NCBI RefSeq assembly: GCF_001315015.1
Contig: NZ_CP012916.1
Location: 1-64,000 of the forward strand
DNA: 64,000 nt
Source: Azospirillum brasilense
GTDB taxonomy: Bacteria; Pseudomonadota; Alphaproteobacteria; Azospirillales; Azospirillaceae
Reading direction: 5' to 3'
Shown here: positions 33,325-42,497 of the stretch, piece by piece
Layout of the letters: every line of letters starts with the position of its first letter
Position numbering within the stretch: the stretch's first letter is position 1
Position numbers and translations under genes: made by a program
Notes under the pieces: model-generated
What the model was told of the DNA's origin: nothing
The model's input: the letters and a program-made list of their open reading frames with translations, nothing else
Databases searched by the model: none

Positions 33325-34512
33325 TTGACCCGTTTCCGCGCCTTGGCCCTCCTGCCGCTGATGGCGGTTTTGAGTGGCTGCAACCTTGTGGTGATGAGCC
33401 CGTCCGGCGACGTGGCGAGCCAACAGGCCAACCTCATCACCATTTCCACCCTCCTGATGCTTCTCATCATCATTCCGGTGATGGTGCTGACGGTGCTGTT
33501 CGCGTGGCGCTACCGCCAGTCGAATAGCACGGCCCAGTACGACCCGGATTGGGACCATTCGACGCAGCTCGAGCTGGTGATCTGGGCGGCCCCGCTGCTC
33601 ATCATCATCTGCCTGGGCGCCCTCACCTGGATGGCGACCCACCTGCTCGACCCCTACCGCCCGCTCGACCGCATCGCCGCCGGGCGCCCGGTCCCGGCCG
33701 ACACCAAGATGCTCGACGTCAACGTCGTGGCGCTCGACTGGAAGTGGCTGTTCATCTACCCGGAATACGGCATCGCCACGGTGAACGAGGTGGCCGCCCC
33801 GGTGGACCGGCCGATCCGCTTCAACATCACCTCCTCGACGGTGATGAACTCCTTCTACATCCCGGCGCTGGCCGGGCAGATCTACGCCATGGCCGGCATG
33901 GAGACGAAGCTGCACGCCGTCATCAACGAGCCGGGCAGCTACAAGGGCTTCTCCGCCAATTACAGCGGCGCCGGCTTCTCGCACATGCGCTTCACCTTCC
34001 ACGGTCTGGCCGCCGACGGCTTCGACAAGTGGGTGGCGGACATCAAGGCGGGCGGCGGCAAGCTCGACCGCGACGGCTACCTCCAGCTTGAGCGTCCCAG
34101 CGAGAACGAGCCGGTGCGCCGCTACGGCGCCGTCGACTCGGGCCTGTTCAAGGCCATCGTCGGGATGTGCGTCGAGCCGGGCAAGATGTGCATGCACGAC
34201 ATGATGGCCATCGACGCCAAGGGCGGCCTCGGCTTGGCCGGCATCGACAACGTGATGCCGCTGATGCACGACAAGCTGTCCCGCCGCGGCACCGCCGTTC
34301 TCGGCCCGGCGCCGGTCTATGTGGCGGGCATCTGCTCGACCGAGGAACTGACCGGCCGCGCCGTCGAGTCGTCGCTGGGCGTGCTGAACGCTCCCGCCGA
34401 CGAGTCCCCGATTTCCGGCCCGATTTCCGGCGCGGGTCTGCCGCGCTCCTCCATCACGCCGATCTCCGCGCCCGCCCCTGCGTTCGGGCCGCGGCTGACG
34501 GCCAATCCCTGA
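33325..34512 (+). CDS. cyoA: Cytochrome bo3-type ubiquinol oxidase subunit II
   Basis: A 395-residue subunit II of the quinol oxidase. It starts at TTG with CAGG ten bases upstream. The lipobox LSGC places the lipid-modified Cys at residue 19. Two membrane helices follow (about 38-60 and 85-105), then a periplasmic cupredoxin domain lacking the CuA ligands, as expected for quinol rather than cytochrome c oxidases. The C-terminal tail is long and Pro/Ser-rich (ISGPISGAGLPRSS), which makes it longer than the roughly 315 residues of E. coli CyoA. It heads the cyoABCD-SURF1 operon; cyoB starts 13 bp later. Confidence 0.93.
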   Translation: MTRFRALALLPLMAVLSGCNLVVMSPSGDVASQQANLITISTLLMLLIIIPVMVLTVLFAWRYRQSNSTAQYDPDWDHSTQLELVIWAAPLLIIICLGALTWMATHLLDPYRPLDRIAAGRPVPADTKMLDVNVVALDWKWLFIYPEYGIATVNEVAAPVDRPIRFNITSSTVMNSFYIPALAGQIYAMAGMETKLHAVINEPGSYKGFSANYSGAGFSHMRFTFHGLAADGFDKWVADIKAGGGKLDRDGYLQLERPSENEPVRRYGAVDSGLFKAIVGMCVEPGKMCMHDMMAIDAKGGLGLAGIDNVMPLMHDKLSRRGTAVLGPAPVYVAGICSTEELTGRAVESSLGVLNAPADESPISGPISGAGLPRSSITPISAPAPAFGPRLTANP

Positions 34513-34525
34513 GCGGCCCACCGCC

Positions 34526-36532
34526 ATGCTAGACACATCGACCGTCGCCACCCACCCGCTCTTCGGGCGTCTGACCCTGGAGTCCTTCCCCTATCACGAG
34601 CCCATCGTGGTCGCGACCTTCGTCGCGGTCGTGCTGGGCGGCCTCGCGCTGGTCGCGGCGCTGAGCTATTTCCGGCTGTGGGGCTATCTCTGGAAGGAGT
34701 GGTTCACCACCGTCGACCACAAGCGCATCGGCATCATGTACATGGTGCTGGGCCTCGTCATGCTGCTGCGCGGCTTCGCCGACGCCATCATGATGCGCCT
34801 CCAGCAGGCCATGGCCTTCGGCGGCAGCGAGGGCTACCTCAACGCCCACCACTACGACCAGATCTTCACCGCCCACGGCGTCATCATGATCTTCTTCGTG
34901 GCGATGCCCTTCGTCACGGGTCTGATGAACTACGTGGTGCCGCTGCAGATCGGCGCCCGCGACGTGTCCTTCCCGTTCCTGAACAATTTCAGCTTCTGGA
35001 TGACGGTGGGCGGCGCGGTGCTGATCATGGCCTCGCTGTTCGTCGGAGAGTTCGCGCGCACCGGCTGGCTGGCCTATCCGCCGCTGTCCAACATCGCCTA
35101 CAGCCCCGAGACGGGTGTCGACTACTACATCTGGGCGTTGCAGATCGCCGGTGTCGGAACAACATTGTCCGGCATCAACCTGATCTGCACGATCGTCAAG
35201 ATGCGCGCCCCCGGCATGACCATGATGAAGATGCCGGTCTTCACCTGGACGTCGCTCTGCACCAACGTGCTGATCGTCGCCTCCTTCCCGATCCTGACCG
35301 CCACGCTGGTCCTGCTGTCGCTGGACCGCTATGTCGGCACGAACTTCTTCACGAACGATCTCGGCGGCAGCCCGATGATGTACGTGAACCTGATCTGGAT
35401 CTGGGGCCACCCGGAAGTCTACATCCTGATCCTGCCGGTCTTCGGCATCTTCTCGGAAGTCACCTCGACCTTCTCGGGCAAGAAGCTGTTCGGCTACACC
35501 TCCATGGTCTACGCGACGGTGGTCATCACGATCCTGTCCTACCTGGTGTGGCTGCACCACTTCTTCACCATGGGGTCGGGCGCCAGCGTGAACTCGTTCT
35601 TCGGCATCACGACGATGATCATCTCGATCCCGACGGGTGCGAAGATCTTCAACTGGCTGTTCACCATGTACCGCGGCCGCATCCGCTTCGAGCTGCCGAT
35701 GATGTGGACCGTCGCCTTCATGCTGACCTTCGTGGTCGGCGGCATGACGGGCGTGCTGCTGGCCGTTCCGCCGGCGGACTTCGTCCTGCACAACAGCCTG
35801 TTCCTGATCGCCCACTTCCACAACGTCATCATCGGCGGCGTGCTGTTCGGCCTGTTCGCCGGCATCTACTACTGGTGGCCCAAGGCCTTCGGTTTCCGCC
35901 TCGATCCCTTCTGGGGCAAGGTGTCCTTCTGGTGCTGGGTGATCGGCTTCTGGGTCGCCTTCATGCCGCTCTACGTCCTCGGCCTGATGGGCGTCACCCG
36001 CCGCCTGCGCGTGTTCGAGGACCCGTCGCTGCAGATCTGGTTCCAGATCGCCGCCGTCGGCGCCGTTCTGATCGCGGCTGGCATCGGCGCCTTCCTCGTC
36101 CAGATCGCCGTCAGCGTCTGGAAGCGCCGGGAGCTGGTCGACCGCACGGGCGACCCGTGGGATGGCCGCACGCTGGAATGGGCGACCTCCTCGCCGCCGC
36201 CGGACTACAACTTCGCCTTCACCCCGATGATCCACGAAAACGACGCGTGGTGGGACATGAAGAAGCGCGGCTACAAGCGTCCGCTGGGCGGCTACAAGGC
36301 GATCCACATGCCGAGCAACAGCGGCACCGGCGTGATCCTGGCCGGGATCAGCGTGGTCCTCGGCTTCGCCCTGGTCTGGTACATCTGGTGGCTGGCGGCG
36401 GTGAGCTTCGTCGCCCTGCTGGCGGCGGCCATCCACCACACCTTCAACTATCACCGCGACTTCCACATCCCGGCGGACGTGGTGGTGCGGACCGAGAACG
36501 AGCGGACCCGACTCCTCTCCGGGCAGGTGTAA
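34526..36532 (+). CDS. cyoB: Cytochrome bo3-type ubiquinol oxidase subunit I
   Basis: The 668-residue catalytic subunit, which reduces oxygen with electrons from ubiquinol and pumps protons. Ligands line up with E. coli CyoB at an offset of about eleven: the quinone-site residues R82, D86, H109 and Q112, low-spin haem H117 and H432, CuB ligands H295 (in WGHPEVY, with the cross-linked Tyr), H344 and H345 (WLHHFFTMG), and high-spin haem H430 (AHFHNVIIGG). The length is normal for CyoB. It sits three bases before cyoC. Confidence 0.96.
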   Translation: MLDTSTVATHPLFGRLTLESFPYHEPIVVATFVAVVLGGLALVAALSYFRLWGYLWKEWFTTVDHKRIGIMYMVLGLVMLLRGFADAIMMRLQQAMAFGGSEGYLNAHHYDQIFTAHGVIMIFFVAMPFVTGLMNYVVPLQIGARDVSFPFLNNFSFWMTVGGAVLIMASLFVGEFARTGWLAYPPLSNIAYSPETGVDYYIWALQIAGVGTTLSGINLICTIVKMRAPGMTMMKMPVFTWTSLCTNVLIVASFPILTATLVLLSLDRYVGTNFFTNDLGGSPMMYVNLIWIWGHPEVYILILPVFGIFSEVTSTFSGKKLFGYTSMVYATVVITILSYLVWLHHFFTMGSGASVNSFFGITTMIISIPTGAKIFNWLFTMYRGRIRFELPMMWTVAFMLTFVVGGMTGVLLAVPPADFVLHNSLFLIAHFHNVIIGGVLFGLFAGIYYWWPKAFGFRLDPFWGKVSFWCWVIGFWVAFMPLYVLGLMGVTRRLRVFEDPSLQIWFQIAAVGAVLIAAGIGAFLVQIAVSVWKRRELVDRTGDPWDGRTLEWATSSPPPDYNFAFTPMIHENDAWWDMKKRGYKRPLGGYKAIHMPSNSGTGVILAGISVVLGFALVWYIWWLAAVSFVALLAAAIHHTFNYHRDFHIPADVVVRTENERTRLLSGQV

Positions 36533-36535
36533 AGC

Positions 36536-37171
36536 ATGAGCACGACCCTGACAGCCGAGCGGCCCCGCAGCCAGGCTCCGGTGTTCCACGTGGTGGACGA
36601 GCACGCGCATCCCGAAGGCTCCAGCACCATGCTGGGCTTCTGGATCTACCTGATGAGCGACTGCCTCATCTTCGCGGTGCTGTTCGCGACTTACGGCGTT
36701 CTCGGCGCCAACTACGCCGCCGGGCCCGCGCCCAAGGACCTGTTCGACCTGCCGCTGGTGGCGCTGAACACCGCCATGCTGCTGTTCTCCTCCATCACCT
36801 ATGGCTTCGCCATGCTGGCGATGGAGAAGGGGCGGGTGTCGCAGACCCAGCTGTGGCTGGCGGTGACCGGCCTGTTCGGCGCCGCCTTCCTGGCCATCGA
36901 GCTCTACGAGTTCGCCCACCTGATCCACATCGGGGCGACCCCGCAGCGCAGCGCCTTCCTGTCGTCCTTCTTCACGCTGGTCGGCACCCACGGCCTGCAC
37001 GTCACCTTCGGCCTCGTCTGGCTGGTGACGCTGATGGTGCAGGTCAACAAGCGCGGCCTGATCCCGGCCAACCGCCGGCGCCTGATGTGCCTCAGTCTGT
37101 TCTGGCACTTCCTGGACGTCATCTGGATCGGCGTCTTCACCTTCGTCTATCTGATGGGAATGCTGCGATGA
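36536..37171 (+). CDS. cyoC: Cytochrome bo3-type ubiquinol oxidase subunit III
   Basis: A 211-residue membrane subunit with five hydrophobic helices, starting after a soluble N-terminal stretch (FHVVDEHAHPEGSSTMLGFW). The motif FFTLVGTHGLHVTFGLVW near residue 142 and WHFLDVIWIGVFTFVYLMG near 185 are typical of CyoC. It aids assembly and stability of subunit I. The stop overlaps the cyoD start as ATGA. Confidence 0.95.
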   Translation: MSTTLTAERPRSQAPVFHVVDEHAHPEGSSTMLGFWIYLMSDCLIFAVLFATYGVLGANYAAGPAPKDLFDLPLVALNTAMLLFSSITYGFAMLAMEKGRVSQTQLWLAVTGLFGAAFLAIELYEFAHLIHIGATPQRSAFLSSFFTLVGTHGLHVTFGLVWLVTLMVQVNKRGLIPANRRRLMCLSLFWHFLDVIWIGVFTFVYLMGMLR

Positions 37172-37539
37172 GTTCTCACGCCGAAGAACACCATGGCCAC
37201 GGGGAGCATGAGGGCGCCCACGGGACGCTCGGCAGCTACCTGATCGGCTTCGTCCTGTCGGTGATCCTGACGGTCATTCCCTTCTGGCTGGTCATGGACG
37301 GGACGATCCTGGACAAGAACATGACCGTGATGGCGATCATGGCGCTCGCCGCCGTCCAGGTCGTCGTCCACATGATCTTCTTCCTGCACATGAACGGGCG
37401 GGCGGAAGGCGGCTGGACCATGCTGTCGCTGATCTTCACGATCATCGTCGTGGTCATCATGCTGGCCGGTTCGCTGTGGGTGATGTACCACCTGAACACC
37501 AACATGATGCCGATCCACGACCCGAGCCTGTTGCCGTGA
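37168..37539 (+). CDS. cyoD: Cytochrome bo3-type ubiquinol oxidase subunit IV
   Basis: A 123-residue small subunit with a His/Glu-rich N-terminus (EEHHGHGEHEGAHG) and three membrane helices, including VVVHMIFFLHMNG at about residues 65-77, the most conserved CyoD segment. It overlaps cyoC by four bases, and its stop overlaps the GTG start of the SURF1 gene, so the whole operon is tightly coupled. No cyoE (haem O synthase) follows. Confidence 0.94.
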   Translation: MSSHAEEHHGHGEHEGAHGTLGSYLIGFVLSVILTVIPFWLVMDGTILDKNMTVMAIMALAAVQVVVHMIFFLHMNGRAEGGWTMLSLIFTIIVVVIMLAGSLWVMYHLNTNMMPIHDPSLLP

Positions 37540-38270
37540 CCGGCACGGTGACCCACCGTCCGCGCCGGGGGCTGATCCTTCTCGGCGTCCTGGCGCTGGC
37601 GGGGGTCGCCGTCTTCACGTCGCTCGGCGTCTGGCAGGTCGAGCGGCTGTTCTGGAAGCTGGACCTGATCCGGCGGGTGGAGGAGCGGGCGCAGGCCGCG
37701 CCCGTTCCCGCCCCCGGCCCGGAGGACTGGCCCACCGTCACCGCGGCCAGCCAGGAATACCGGCGGGTCGGCGTCACCGGGCGTTTCCTGAACGACCAGG
37801 AAACCCTGGTCCAGGCGGTGACCGAGCGGGGCGGCGGCTTCTGGGTGCTCACCCCCTTCCGGACCGACCGGGGCTTCACCGTCCTAGTCAACCGTGGCTT
37901 CGTGCCGCCGGAGCGGCGCAGCACCGACAGCCGCCCCGAAGGGCTGATCGATCAGGACACCACCGTCACCGGCCTGCTGCGGGTGACGGAGCCGGGGGGC
38001 GGCTTCCTGCGCTCCAACGATCCGGCGCAGGACCGCTGGTACTCGCGCGACGTGGCGGCCATCACCGCCGCCCGCGGCGTGACGGAGGCGGCCCCCTATT
38101 TCATCGACGCCGCGACCAGCCCGCCGGGCGGCTACCCGGTCGGCGGGCTGACCGTTCTGAAGTTTCCGAACAACCACCTCGTCTATGCGCTGACGTGGTT
38201 CGCCCTGGCCCTCATGGTGATCGCCGCGTCGCTCTATGTCGCGCGCAGTGAACGGCGGCGCCGGGGTTGA
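37536..38270 (+). CDS. SURF1 family oxidase assembly protein
   Basis: A 244-residue membrane protein with two helices (about residues 12-32 and 210-232) enclosing a periplasmic domain. Family marks are LGVWQVERLFWKLDLI near residue 29, GGGFWVLTPFRT, NRGFVPPERR near 121, and PNNHLVYALTWFALA near the end. SURF1 proteins help haem insertion into haem-copper oxidases. The GTG at 37536, overlapping the cyoD stop, was chosen; a longer frame from 37476 runs inside cyoD. Placement as the fifth gene points to service of this quinol oxidase. Confidence 0.9.
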   Translation: MTGTVTHRPRRGLILLGVLALAGVAVFTSLGVWQVERLFWKLDLIRRVEERAQAAPVPAPGPEDWPTVTAASQEYRRVGVTGRFLNDQETLVQAVTERGGGFWVLTPFRTDRGFTVLVNRGFVPPERRSTDSRPEGLIDQDTTVTGLLRVTEPGGGFLRSNDPAQDRWYSRDVAAITAARGVTEAAPYFIDAATSPPGGYPVGGLTVLKFPNNHLVYALTWFALALMVIAASLYVARSERRRRG

Positions 38271-38409
38271 AGAAATAATCTTTTTTTCTTTGTGGTTTTT
38301 CTGCCGGGTGGGTAGGGGTTCCTCGCGGACTCTTTCGCCCGGCTTTTTTGTGCTATCAAATCCCCCCGAAGTCCGGGGCAAGGCTGCCAAGCCGAGGCAT
38401 CGTGCCCAT

Positions 38410-39729
38410 ATGAATGGGGACCGAAGGAAGCCGGCGAAGGGCCAGACGTTTTCCGTGCGCGACACCACCGACAAGAAAAACCTGTTCCTGCTGGTGCAGC
38501 TGCGCTGGCTCGCCGTCGCCGGGCAGGTGATCACGATCCTGATCGTGCATTACCGGATGGGCATCACCCTGCCGCTCGACCAGATGGGCGCGGTGATCCT
38601 GTTCCTGGTGGCGCTGAACATCGCCAGCGTCCTGCACCTGCGCCGCCAGACCTCGGTGTCGAACACCCAGCTTTTCCTGGAACTGCTGATCGACGTGTCG
38701 GCGCTCACGGTGCAGCTCTACCTCAGCGGCGGCGCGTCCAACCCGTTCATCTCGCTCTACCTGCTCCAGATCACGCTGGGGGCGGTGCTGCTGGAGGCGT
38801 GGTCGGCCTGGGCGCTGGTGCTGGTCGCCACGGCCTGCTTCACGCTGCTGATCGGCGCCTACCGCCCGCTGGCCCTGCCGCCGGGGCTGGAGGGGCTGCT
38901 GCTGGGGCTGCACATCCAGGGCATGTTCCTGTGCTTCGTGCTGACGGCCAGCCTGATCGTCCCCTTCATCACCCAGATCACCCGCAACCTGCGCGCCCGC
39001 GACGCCCATCTGGCCGACCTGCGCCAGCGCTCCATGGAGGAGGATCACATCGTGCGCCTCGGCCTGCTCGCTTCCGGCGCCGCGCATGAGCTGGGGACGC
39101 CGCTCGCCACGCTGTCGGTGATCGTGAACGACTGGCGGCGGATGCCGGTGGTCAAGGGCGATCCCGACATGGCCGAGGACATCGCCGAGATGCAGAACCA
39201 GATCGACCGCTGCAAGGCCATCGTGTCGGGCATTCTGCTGTCCTCCGGCGAGGCGCGGGGGGAGGGGACGCTGCGCACCACCGTGACCGCCTTCCTCGAC
39301 GAACTGGTGGAGGAATGGAAGGACAGCCGGTCCCCGGCCTGCGTCGATTACGACAACAGCGTCCGCTCGCGGGAGGGGATCATCTCCGACCTCGCGCTGA
39401 AGCAGGTGATCTTCAACGTCCTGGACAACGCGCTGGAGGTGTCTCCCGGCTGGGTCGGCATCGCCGCCGGACGGCAGGGGGACAGCCTCGTCCTGACCGT
39501 CAACGACGCCGGCCCCGGCTTCGAGGAGCGGATGCTGGCGGAATTCGGCAAACCCTACCGGTCGAGCAAGGGGCGCCCCGGCGGCGGGCTGGGCCTCTTC
39601 CTGGTGGTCAACGTGGTGCGCAAGCTGGGCGGCTCGGTCGCCGCGCGCAACCGCCCCGGCGGCGGCGCGTCCGTCACCATGACCCTGCCGCTCGCCGCCC
39701 TGTCCGCGGGAGAGAGCCATGGAGTCTGA
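38410..39729 (+). CDS. regB: Redox sensor histidine kinase RegB/PrrB/ActS type
   Basis: A 439-residue membrane kinase. Six hydrophobic helices fill residues 25-190. The quinone-responsive motif GGASNPF (GGxxNPF) lies at 107-113. The H-box GAAHELGTPLATLSV has the phospho-accepting H226, and C268 in QIDRCKAI matches the redox-active cysteine of the RegB family. N- and G-boxes follow (NVLDNALEV, NDAGPGFEER, GGGLGLFL). Family knowledge: the kinase reads the quinone pool and controls oxidases, nitrogen metabolism and respiration. The ATG at 38410 avoids overlap with the SURF1 gene. It overlaps regA by 11 bp. Confidence 0.92.
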   Translation: MNGDRRKPAKGQTFSVRDTTDKKNLFLLVQLRWLAVAGQVITILIVHYRMGITLPLDQMGAVILFLVALNIASVLHLRRQTSVSNTQLFLELLIDVSALTVQLYLSGGASNPFISLYLLQITLGAVLLEAWSAWALVLVATACFTLLIGAYRPLALPPGLEGLLLGLHIQGMFLCFVLTASLIVPFITQITRNLRARDAHLADLRQRSMEEDHIVRLGLLASGAAHELGTPLATLSVIVNDWRRMPVVKGDPDMAEDIAEMQNQIDRCKAIVSGILLSSGEARGEGTLRTTVTAFLDELVEEWKDSRSPACVDYDNSVRSREGIISDLALKQVIFNVLDNALEVSPGWVGIAAGRQGDSLVLTVNDAGPGFEERMLAEFGKPYRSSKGRPGGGLGLFLVVNVVRKLGGSVAARNRPGGGASVTMTLPLAALSAGESHGV

Positions 39730-40252
39730 CCGTTCCCTCGTGCTGGTGGAGGACGACGCCGCCTTCGCCAAGGTCCTGCGCCGCTCCTTCGAGCGCCGGG
39801 GCTATCAGGTCTACTGGTGCGATAGCCTGGACGGACTGCGGGTTCTGTTGGAGACGGTGCCCTTCGCCTACGCGGTGGTGGACCTGAAGCTGGGCAACGG
39901 CTCCGGCCTGGAATGCGTGCGGGAACTGCACGCCAACGACCCGGAGACGCGGATCGTCGTCCTGACTGGCTTCGCCAGCATCGCCACGGCGGTCGAGGCG
40001 ATCAAGCTGGGCGCCTGCCATTATCTCGCCAAGCCGTCCAACACCGACGACATCGAGGCGGCGTTCGAGCGGACGGAGGGCGACCCCTCCATCGCGCTGG
40101 GTGCGCGGGCGACCTCGCTGAAGACGCTGGAGTGGGAGCGCATTCACGAAACCCTGGCGGAAACCGGCTTCAACATCTCCGAAACCGCTCGCCGCCTGGG
40201 CATGCACCGACGCACCCTGGCCCGCAAGCTGGAGAAGAAACAGGTGCCCTGA
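39719..40252 (+). CDS. regA: Redox response regulator RegA/PrrA/ActR type
   Basis: A 177-residue response regulator. The receiver domain has the acidic pair at E11 and D12, phospho-acceptor D55 in VVDLKLGNGSGL, T83 and K105. A short linker joins it to a Fis-type helix-turn-helix at residues 152-172 (NISETARRLGMHRRTLARKL), which is nearly invariant across RegA proteins. It is the partner of the kinase just upstream and overlaps it. Likely targets in this window are the cyo and nap operons, by analogy with other alphaproteobacteria. Confidence 0.93.
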   Translation: MESDRSLVLVEDDAAFAKVLRRSFERRGYQVYWCDSLDGLRVLLETVPFAYAVVDLKLGNGSGLECVRELHANDPETRIVVLTGFASIATAVEAIKLGACHYLAKPSNTDDIEAAFERTEGDPSIALGARATSLKTLEWERIHETLAETGFNISETARRLGMHRRTLARKLEKKQVP

Positions 40253-40378
40253 ACCGGCTTTCCCCTGTCCAGTCGATCAAAGGATGCGCATGGCCGCTGG
40301 ACAATGGCGGCCAGTCCGCCCATTTTTCACGGCCTGTTACAGTCGTGTGTCATACGCAGCAGCAAGGAGCAGTGTGAA

Positions 40379-40732
40379 GTGTCTCTTTCCACGTCGAGCA
40401 GCAGCCCCTCCGATCCCCGGACCGAGGCCCGCCGTCTTTTGACGGACGCCATCTCCACGTACCTCCAGTCGTGCAAGGATCTGGCTGCTGCGACCGAACG
40501 CGCGACCGAGACGAGCGGCAGCATCGACACCCAGGCCCGCCGCAAGGCTTACCAGACGCTGACCGAGTTGGGCGATCAGGTCCGTCTCGCGCAGCGCCGC
40601 CTCGTCACCGCGGCCAAGCAGGCCCGCCGGGTCATGCCGGTGGCCGAGATCGAGGAGGTCGCCAAGAAGCTGGACAAGCGCGACACCACGGAAAGCGCCG
40701 CCGTGCTGGTCAAGGCCGCCCTCGTCAACTGA
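40379..40732 (+). CDS. Hypothetical helical protein
   Basis: A 117-residue protein starting at GTG 40379, with AAGGAG nine bases upstream. It is Ala/Arg/Lys-rich with long predicted helices (LLTDAISTYLQSCKDLAAAT and TELGDQVRLAQRRLVTAAKQ), no membrane segment and no recognised domain. A coiled coil is possible. It lies between regA and the first HU gene. Confidence 0.6.
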   Translation: MSLSTSSSSPSDPRTEARRLLTDAISTYLQSCKDLAAATERATETSGSIDTQARRKAYQTLTELGDQVRLAQRRLVTAAKQARRVMPVAEIEEVAKKLDKRDTTESAAVLVKAALVN

Positions 40733-40870
40733 CGCCTGTTGGGGCATGGCTCGCCTGTTCGGCATAGACGAATCCGCCGGATTGGCGGGAATCGCCGACT
40801 TTTTGCGGGTCACAGCGTCGCGCCCGGTCGATTCCGATCGGGAGCATCTTGCGCGCCGCGGCCCGTCAGG

Positions 40871-41222
40871 GTAGGTCAGAGGCGCCTGGAGCCCTGGAAC
40901 ATGCTGGGGTTCCGCCACGAACAAGGGGAATTTGGGAATGACGAAGGCCGATCTCATCGACGCGATCGCCGGCAAGCTGGGCGGCACGAAGGCCGACGCC
41001 GGCAAGGCGCTGGACGCGGTTCTGGAGAGCCTGCAGGACGCGCTGGTCAAGGGGGAGACGGTCAAGCTGCCGGGCTTCGGCCAGTTCGAGATCGCCGAGC
41101 GCGGTGAGCGCACGGGCCGCAACCCGCAGACCGGTGCGGAGATCAAGATCGCCGCCTCCAAGGCGCCGAAGTTCTCCGCTGGCAAGGCTCTCAAGGACGC
41201 CGTCAACGGCAAGGCCGAGTAA
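40871..41222 (+). repeat. Duplicated HU block, copy 1
   Basis: Direct repeat of 51218-51568. It includes the complete HU gene and about 67 bp of upstream leader. The coding parts differ at only three silent positions; the leaders are about 85 percent alike with one 1-base length difference. Outside these limits similarity stops on both sides. Confidence 0.9.
40938..41222 (+). CDS. HU family DNA-binding protein, copy 1
   Basis: A 94-residue histone-like protein that bends and packs DNA as a dimer. It begins MTKADLIDAIAGKLGGTKAD and has the core LPGFGQFEIAERGERTGRNPQTG, with the R-x-x-R-N-P-Q-T-G beta-arm that enters the minor groove at about residues 58-66. The protein is identical to the one encoded at 51284-51568. 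GGGAA lies just before the ATG. Two GC-rich dyads follow the stop and may end its transcript. Confidence 0.93.
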   Translation: MTKADLIDAIAGKLGGTKADAGKALDAVLESLQDALVKGETVKLPGFGQFEIAERGERTGRNPQTGAEIKIAASKAPKFSAGKALKDAVNGKAE

Positions 41223-41233
41223 GGCGCCGGCCC

Positions 41234-41303
41234 ATCCCTCTCCCGCCCCGGGAGAGGGATGGACCCGTTGCGCGGACACCCTCTCCCTCCCCGGGAGAGG
41301 GGA
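41234..41303. repeat. Two dyads of an intergenic CCCTCTCCC repeat
   Basis: Two neighbouring palindromes, CATCCCTCTCCCG with its mirror near 41234-41262 and CCCTCTCC with its mirror near 41280-41302. The same CCCTCTCCC/GGGAGAGGG core recurs at 61574-61691. They lie between HU copy 1 and the end of napC. Confidence 0.65.
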
Positions 41304-41316
41304 TTTCACCACCCGC

Positions 41317-42003
41317 TCAATGCGGGTTCGCCGGTCCCGGCGTGGCGTCGGCCAGCCAGCGGCCGAGCGGGTCGTCCGTTTCGCCGCCCGTATCGTTTGA
41401 CGCCTCGCTCCAGCCCGGCGGCACGCCGTCCATGTTCGGCAGGCGGTGGGCGATGCCCTTGTGGCAATCAATGCAGGTGCGCTGCCCGCTGAACAGATAT
41501 TGCTGATGGATGCGCGCCGCCCGCGCCCCCTGCTTGGTGATGTCCATCGATTCAGCGCTGTGGCAGTTGCGGCATTCCAGGGAATTGTTGGCCTTCAGCC
41601 GCGCCCATTCATGCTCGGCCAGCTCGCGACGCTTCTCCACGAACTTGTCGCGTGTGCTGATGGTGCCGAAGATCTTGCCCCAGACCTCCTTTGACGCCTG
41701 CATCTTGCGGGCGATCTTGTCGGTCCAGTTGTGGGGGACGTGGCAGTCCGGGCAGGTCGCCCGCACGCCGGAGCGGTTGGTGAAGTGGATGGTGGTCTTC
41801 AACTCCTCGAACACGTTGTCCCGCATCTCGTGGCAACTCGTGCAGAACTTCTCGGTGTTGGTGACCTCCAGGGCGGTGTTGAAGCCGCCCCAGAACATCA
41901 CGCCGGCCAGGAAGCCGCCCAGCGTCAGGAAGCCCAGGCTGAGGTAACGGCTCGGCCCCGCGATGATCCGCCAGGGCCGCAGCAGGAAATCGGGCAGCTT
42001 CAT
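41317..42003 (-). CDS. napC: NapC/NirT-type tetrahaem cytochrome c
   Basis: A 228-residue membrane-anchored cytochrome that takes electrons from quinol and passes them to NapAB. One helix at residues 20-42 is followed by four haem-binding sites: CTSCH (54-58), CPDCH (84-88), CRNCH (144-148) and CIDCH (177-181). The spacing and length fit NapC. It is the last gene of the nap operon and overlaps napB by four bases. Confidence 0.95.
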   Translation of the reverse strand: MKLPDFLLRPWRIIAGPSRYLSLGFLTLGGFLAGVMFWGGFNTALEVTNTEKFCTSCHEMRDNVFEELKTTIHFTNRSGVRATCPDCHVPHNWTDKIARKMQASKEVWGKIFGTISTRDKFVEKRRELAEHEWARLKANNSLECRNCHSAESMDITKQGARAARIHQQYLFSGQRTCIDCHKGIAHRLPNMDGVPPGWSEASNDTGGETDDPLGRWLADATPGPANPH

Positions 42004-42482
42004 CGCCGGTCACCCCCGTCCGACGGGCGGCTGATGAGGCTGTCCATGTCCCTGAAGGTGTTCGGGACGATGGGTTGCGCCACGGTCTGGGGAACGTGGC
42101 ACTGCGTGCAGAAGTAGCGGCGCGGCGCCACGGCGCCCAGGGTCTGGCCTTCGCGGTCGACGTAGTGGGTGATGCTGATCATCGGCGCCTGGGTGGCCCC
42201 GGTGAACTGCCGGCTGTGGCAGGTCAGGCACTGGTTGTTGTTCAGGCTGATCTGATAATCGCGGATGTTGTGCGGGATGACCGGCGGCTGTTCCGGATAG
42301 TTGCGGGCGACCCGCCGGTCGTCGGTGACGTCGGCGGGGATCGGCGGGGCCGGGTCCTCGTCGGTGAACTGGATCGGCGGGCGGAAGGGCTCCCGGACCT
42401 GTCCGGTTCCCTGGGCGGCGAGCAGTGCCGGCACGAGGCAGGGCAAAGCCGCGGCCAGCGCGAGCATGAGATGGCGGCGCAT
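42000..42482 (-). CDS. napB: Periplasmic nitrate reductase dihaem subunit
   Basis: A 160-residue small subunit with a signal peptide (MRRHLMLALAAALPCLVPAL, cleaved near residue 23) and two haem sites, CLTCH (85-89) and CTQCH (125-129). The invariant HNIRDYQISLNNNQCLTCH context is present. It relays electrons from NapC to NapA in the periplasm. It starts 15 bp after napA. Confidence 0.95.
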   Translation of the reverse strand: MRRHLMLALAAALPCLVPALLAAQGTGQVREPFRPPIQFTDEDPAPPIPADVTDDRRVARNYPEQPPVIPHNIRDYQISLNNNQCLTCHSRQFTGATQAPMISITHYVDREGQTLGAVAPRRYFCTQCHVPQTVAQPIVPNTFRDMDSLISRPSDGGDRR

Positions 42483-42497
42483 GGTTGCGGTCCTCCC

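Noticed and set aside
34529..37108. An 859-codon minus-strand frame opposite cyoB/cyoC, and a 953-codon plus-strand frame in another phase
   Set aside because: Strong family matches and ligand residues fix cyoB and cyoC on the plus strand; the other frames have His/Gln/Arg-rich low-complexity composition.
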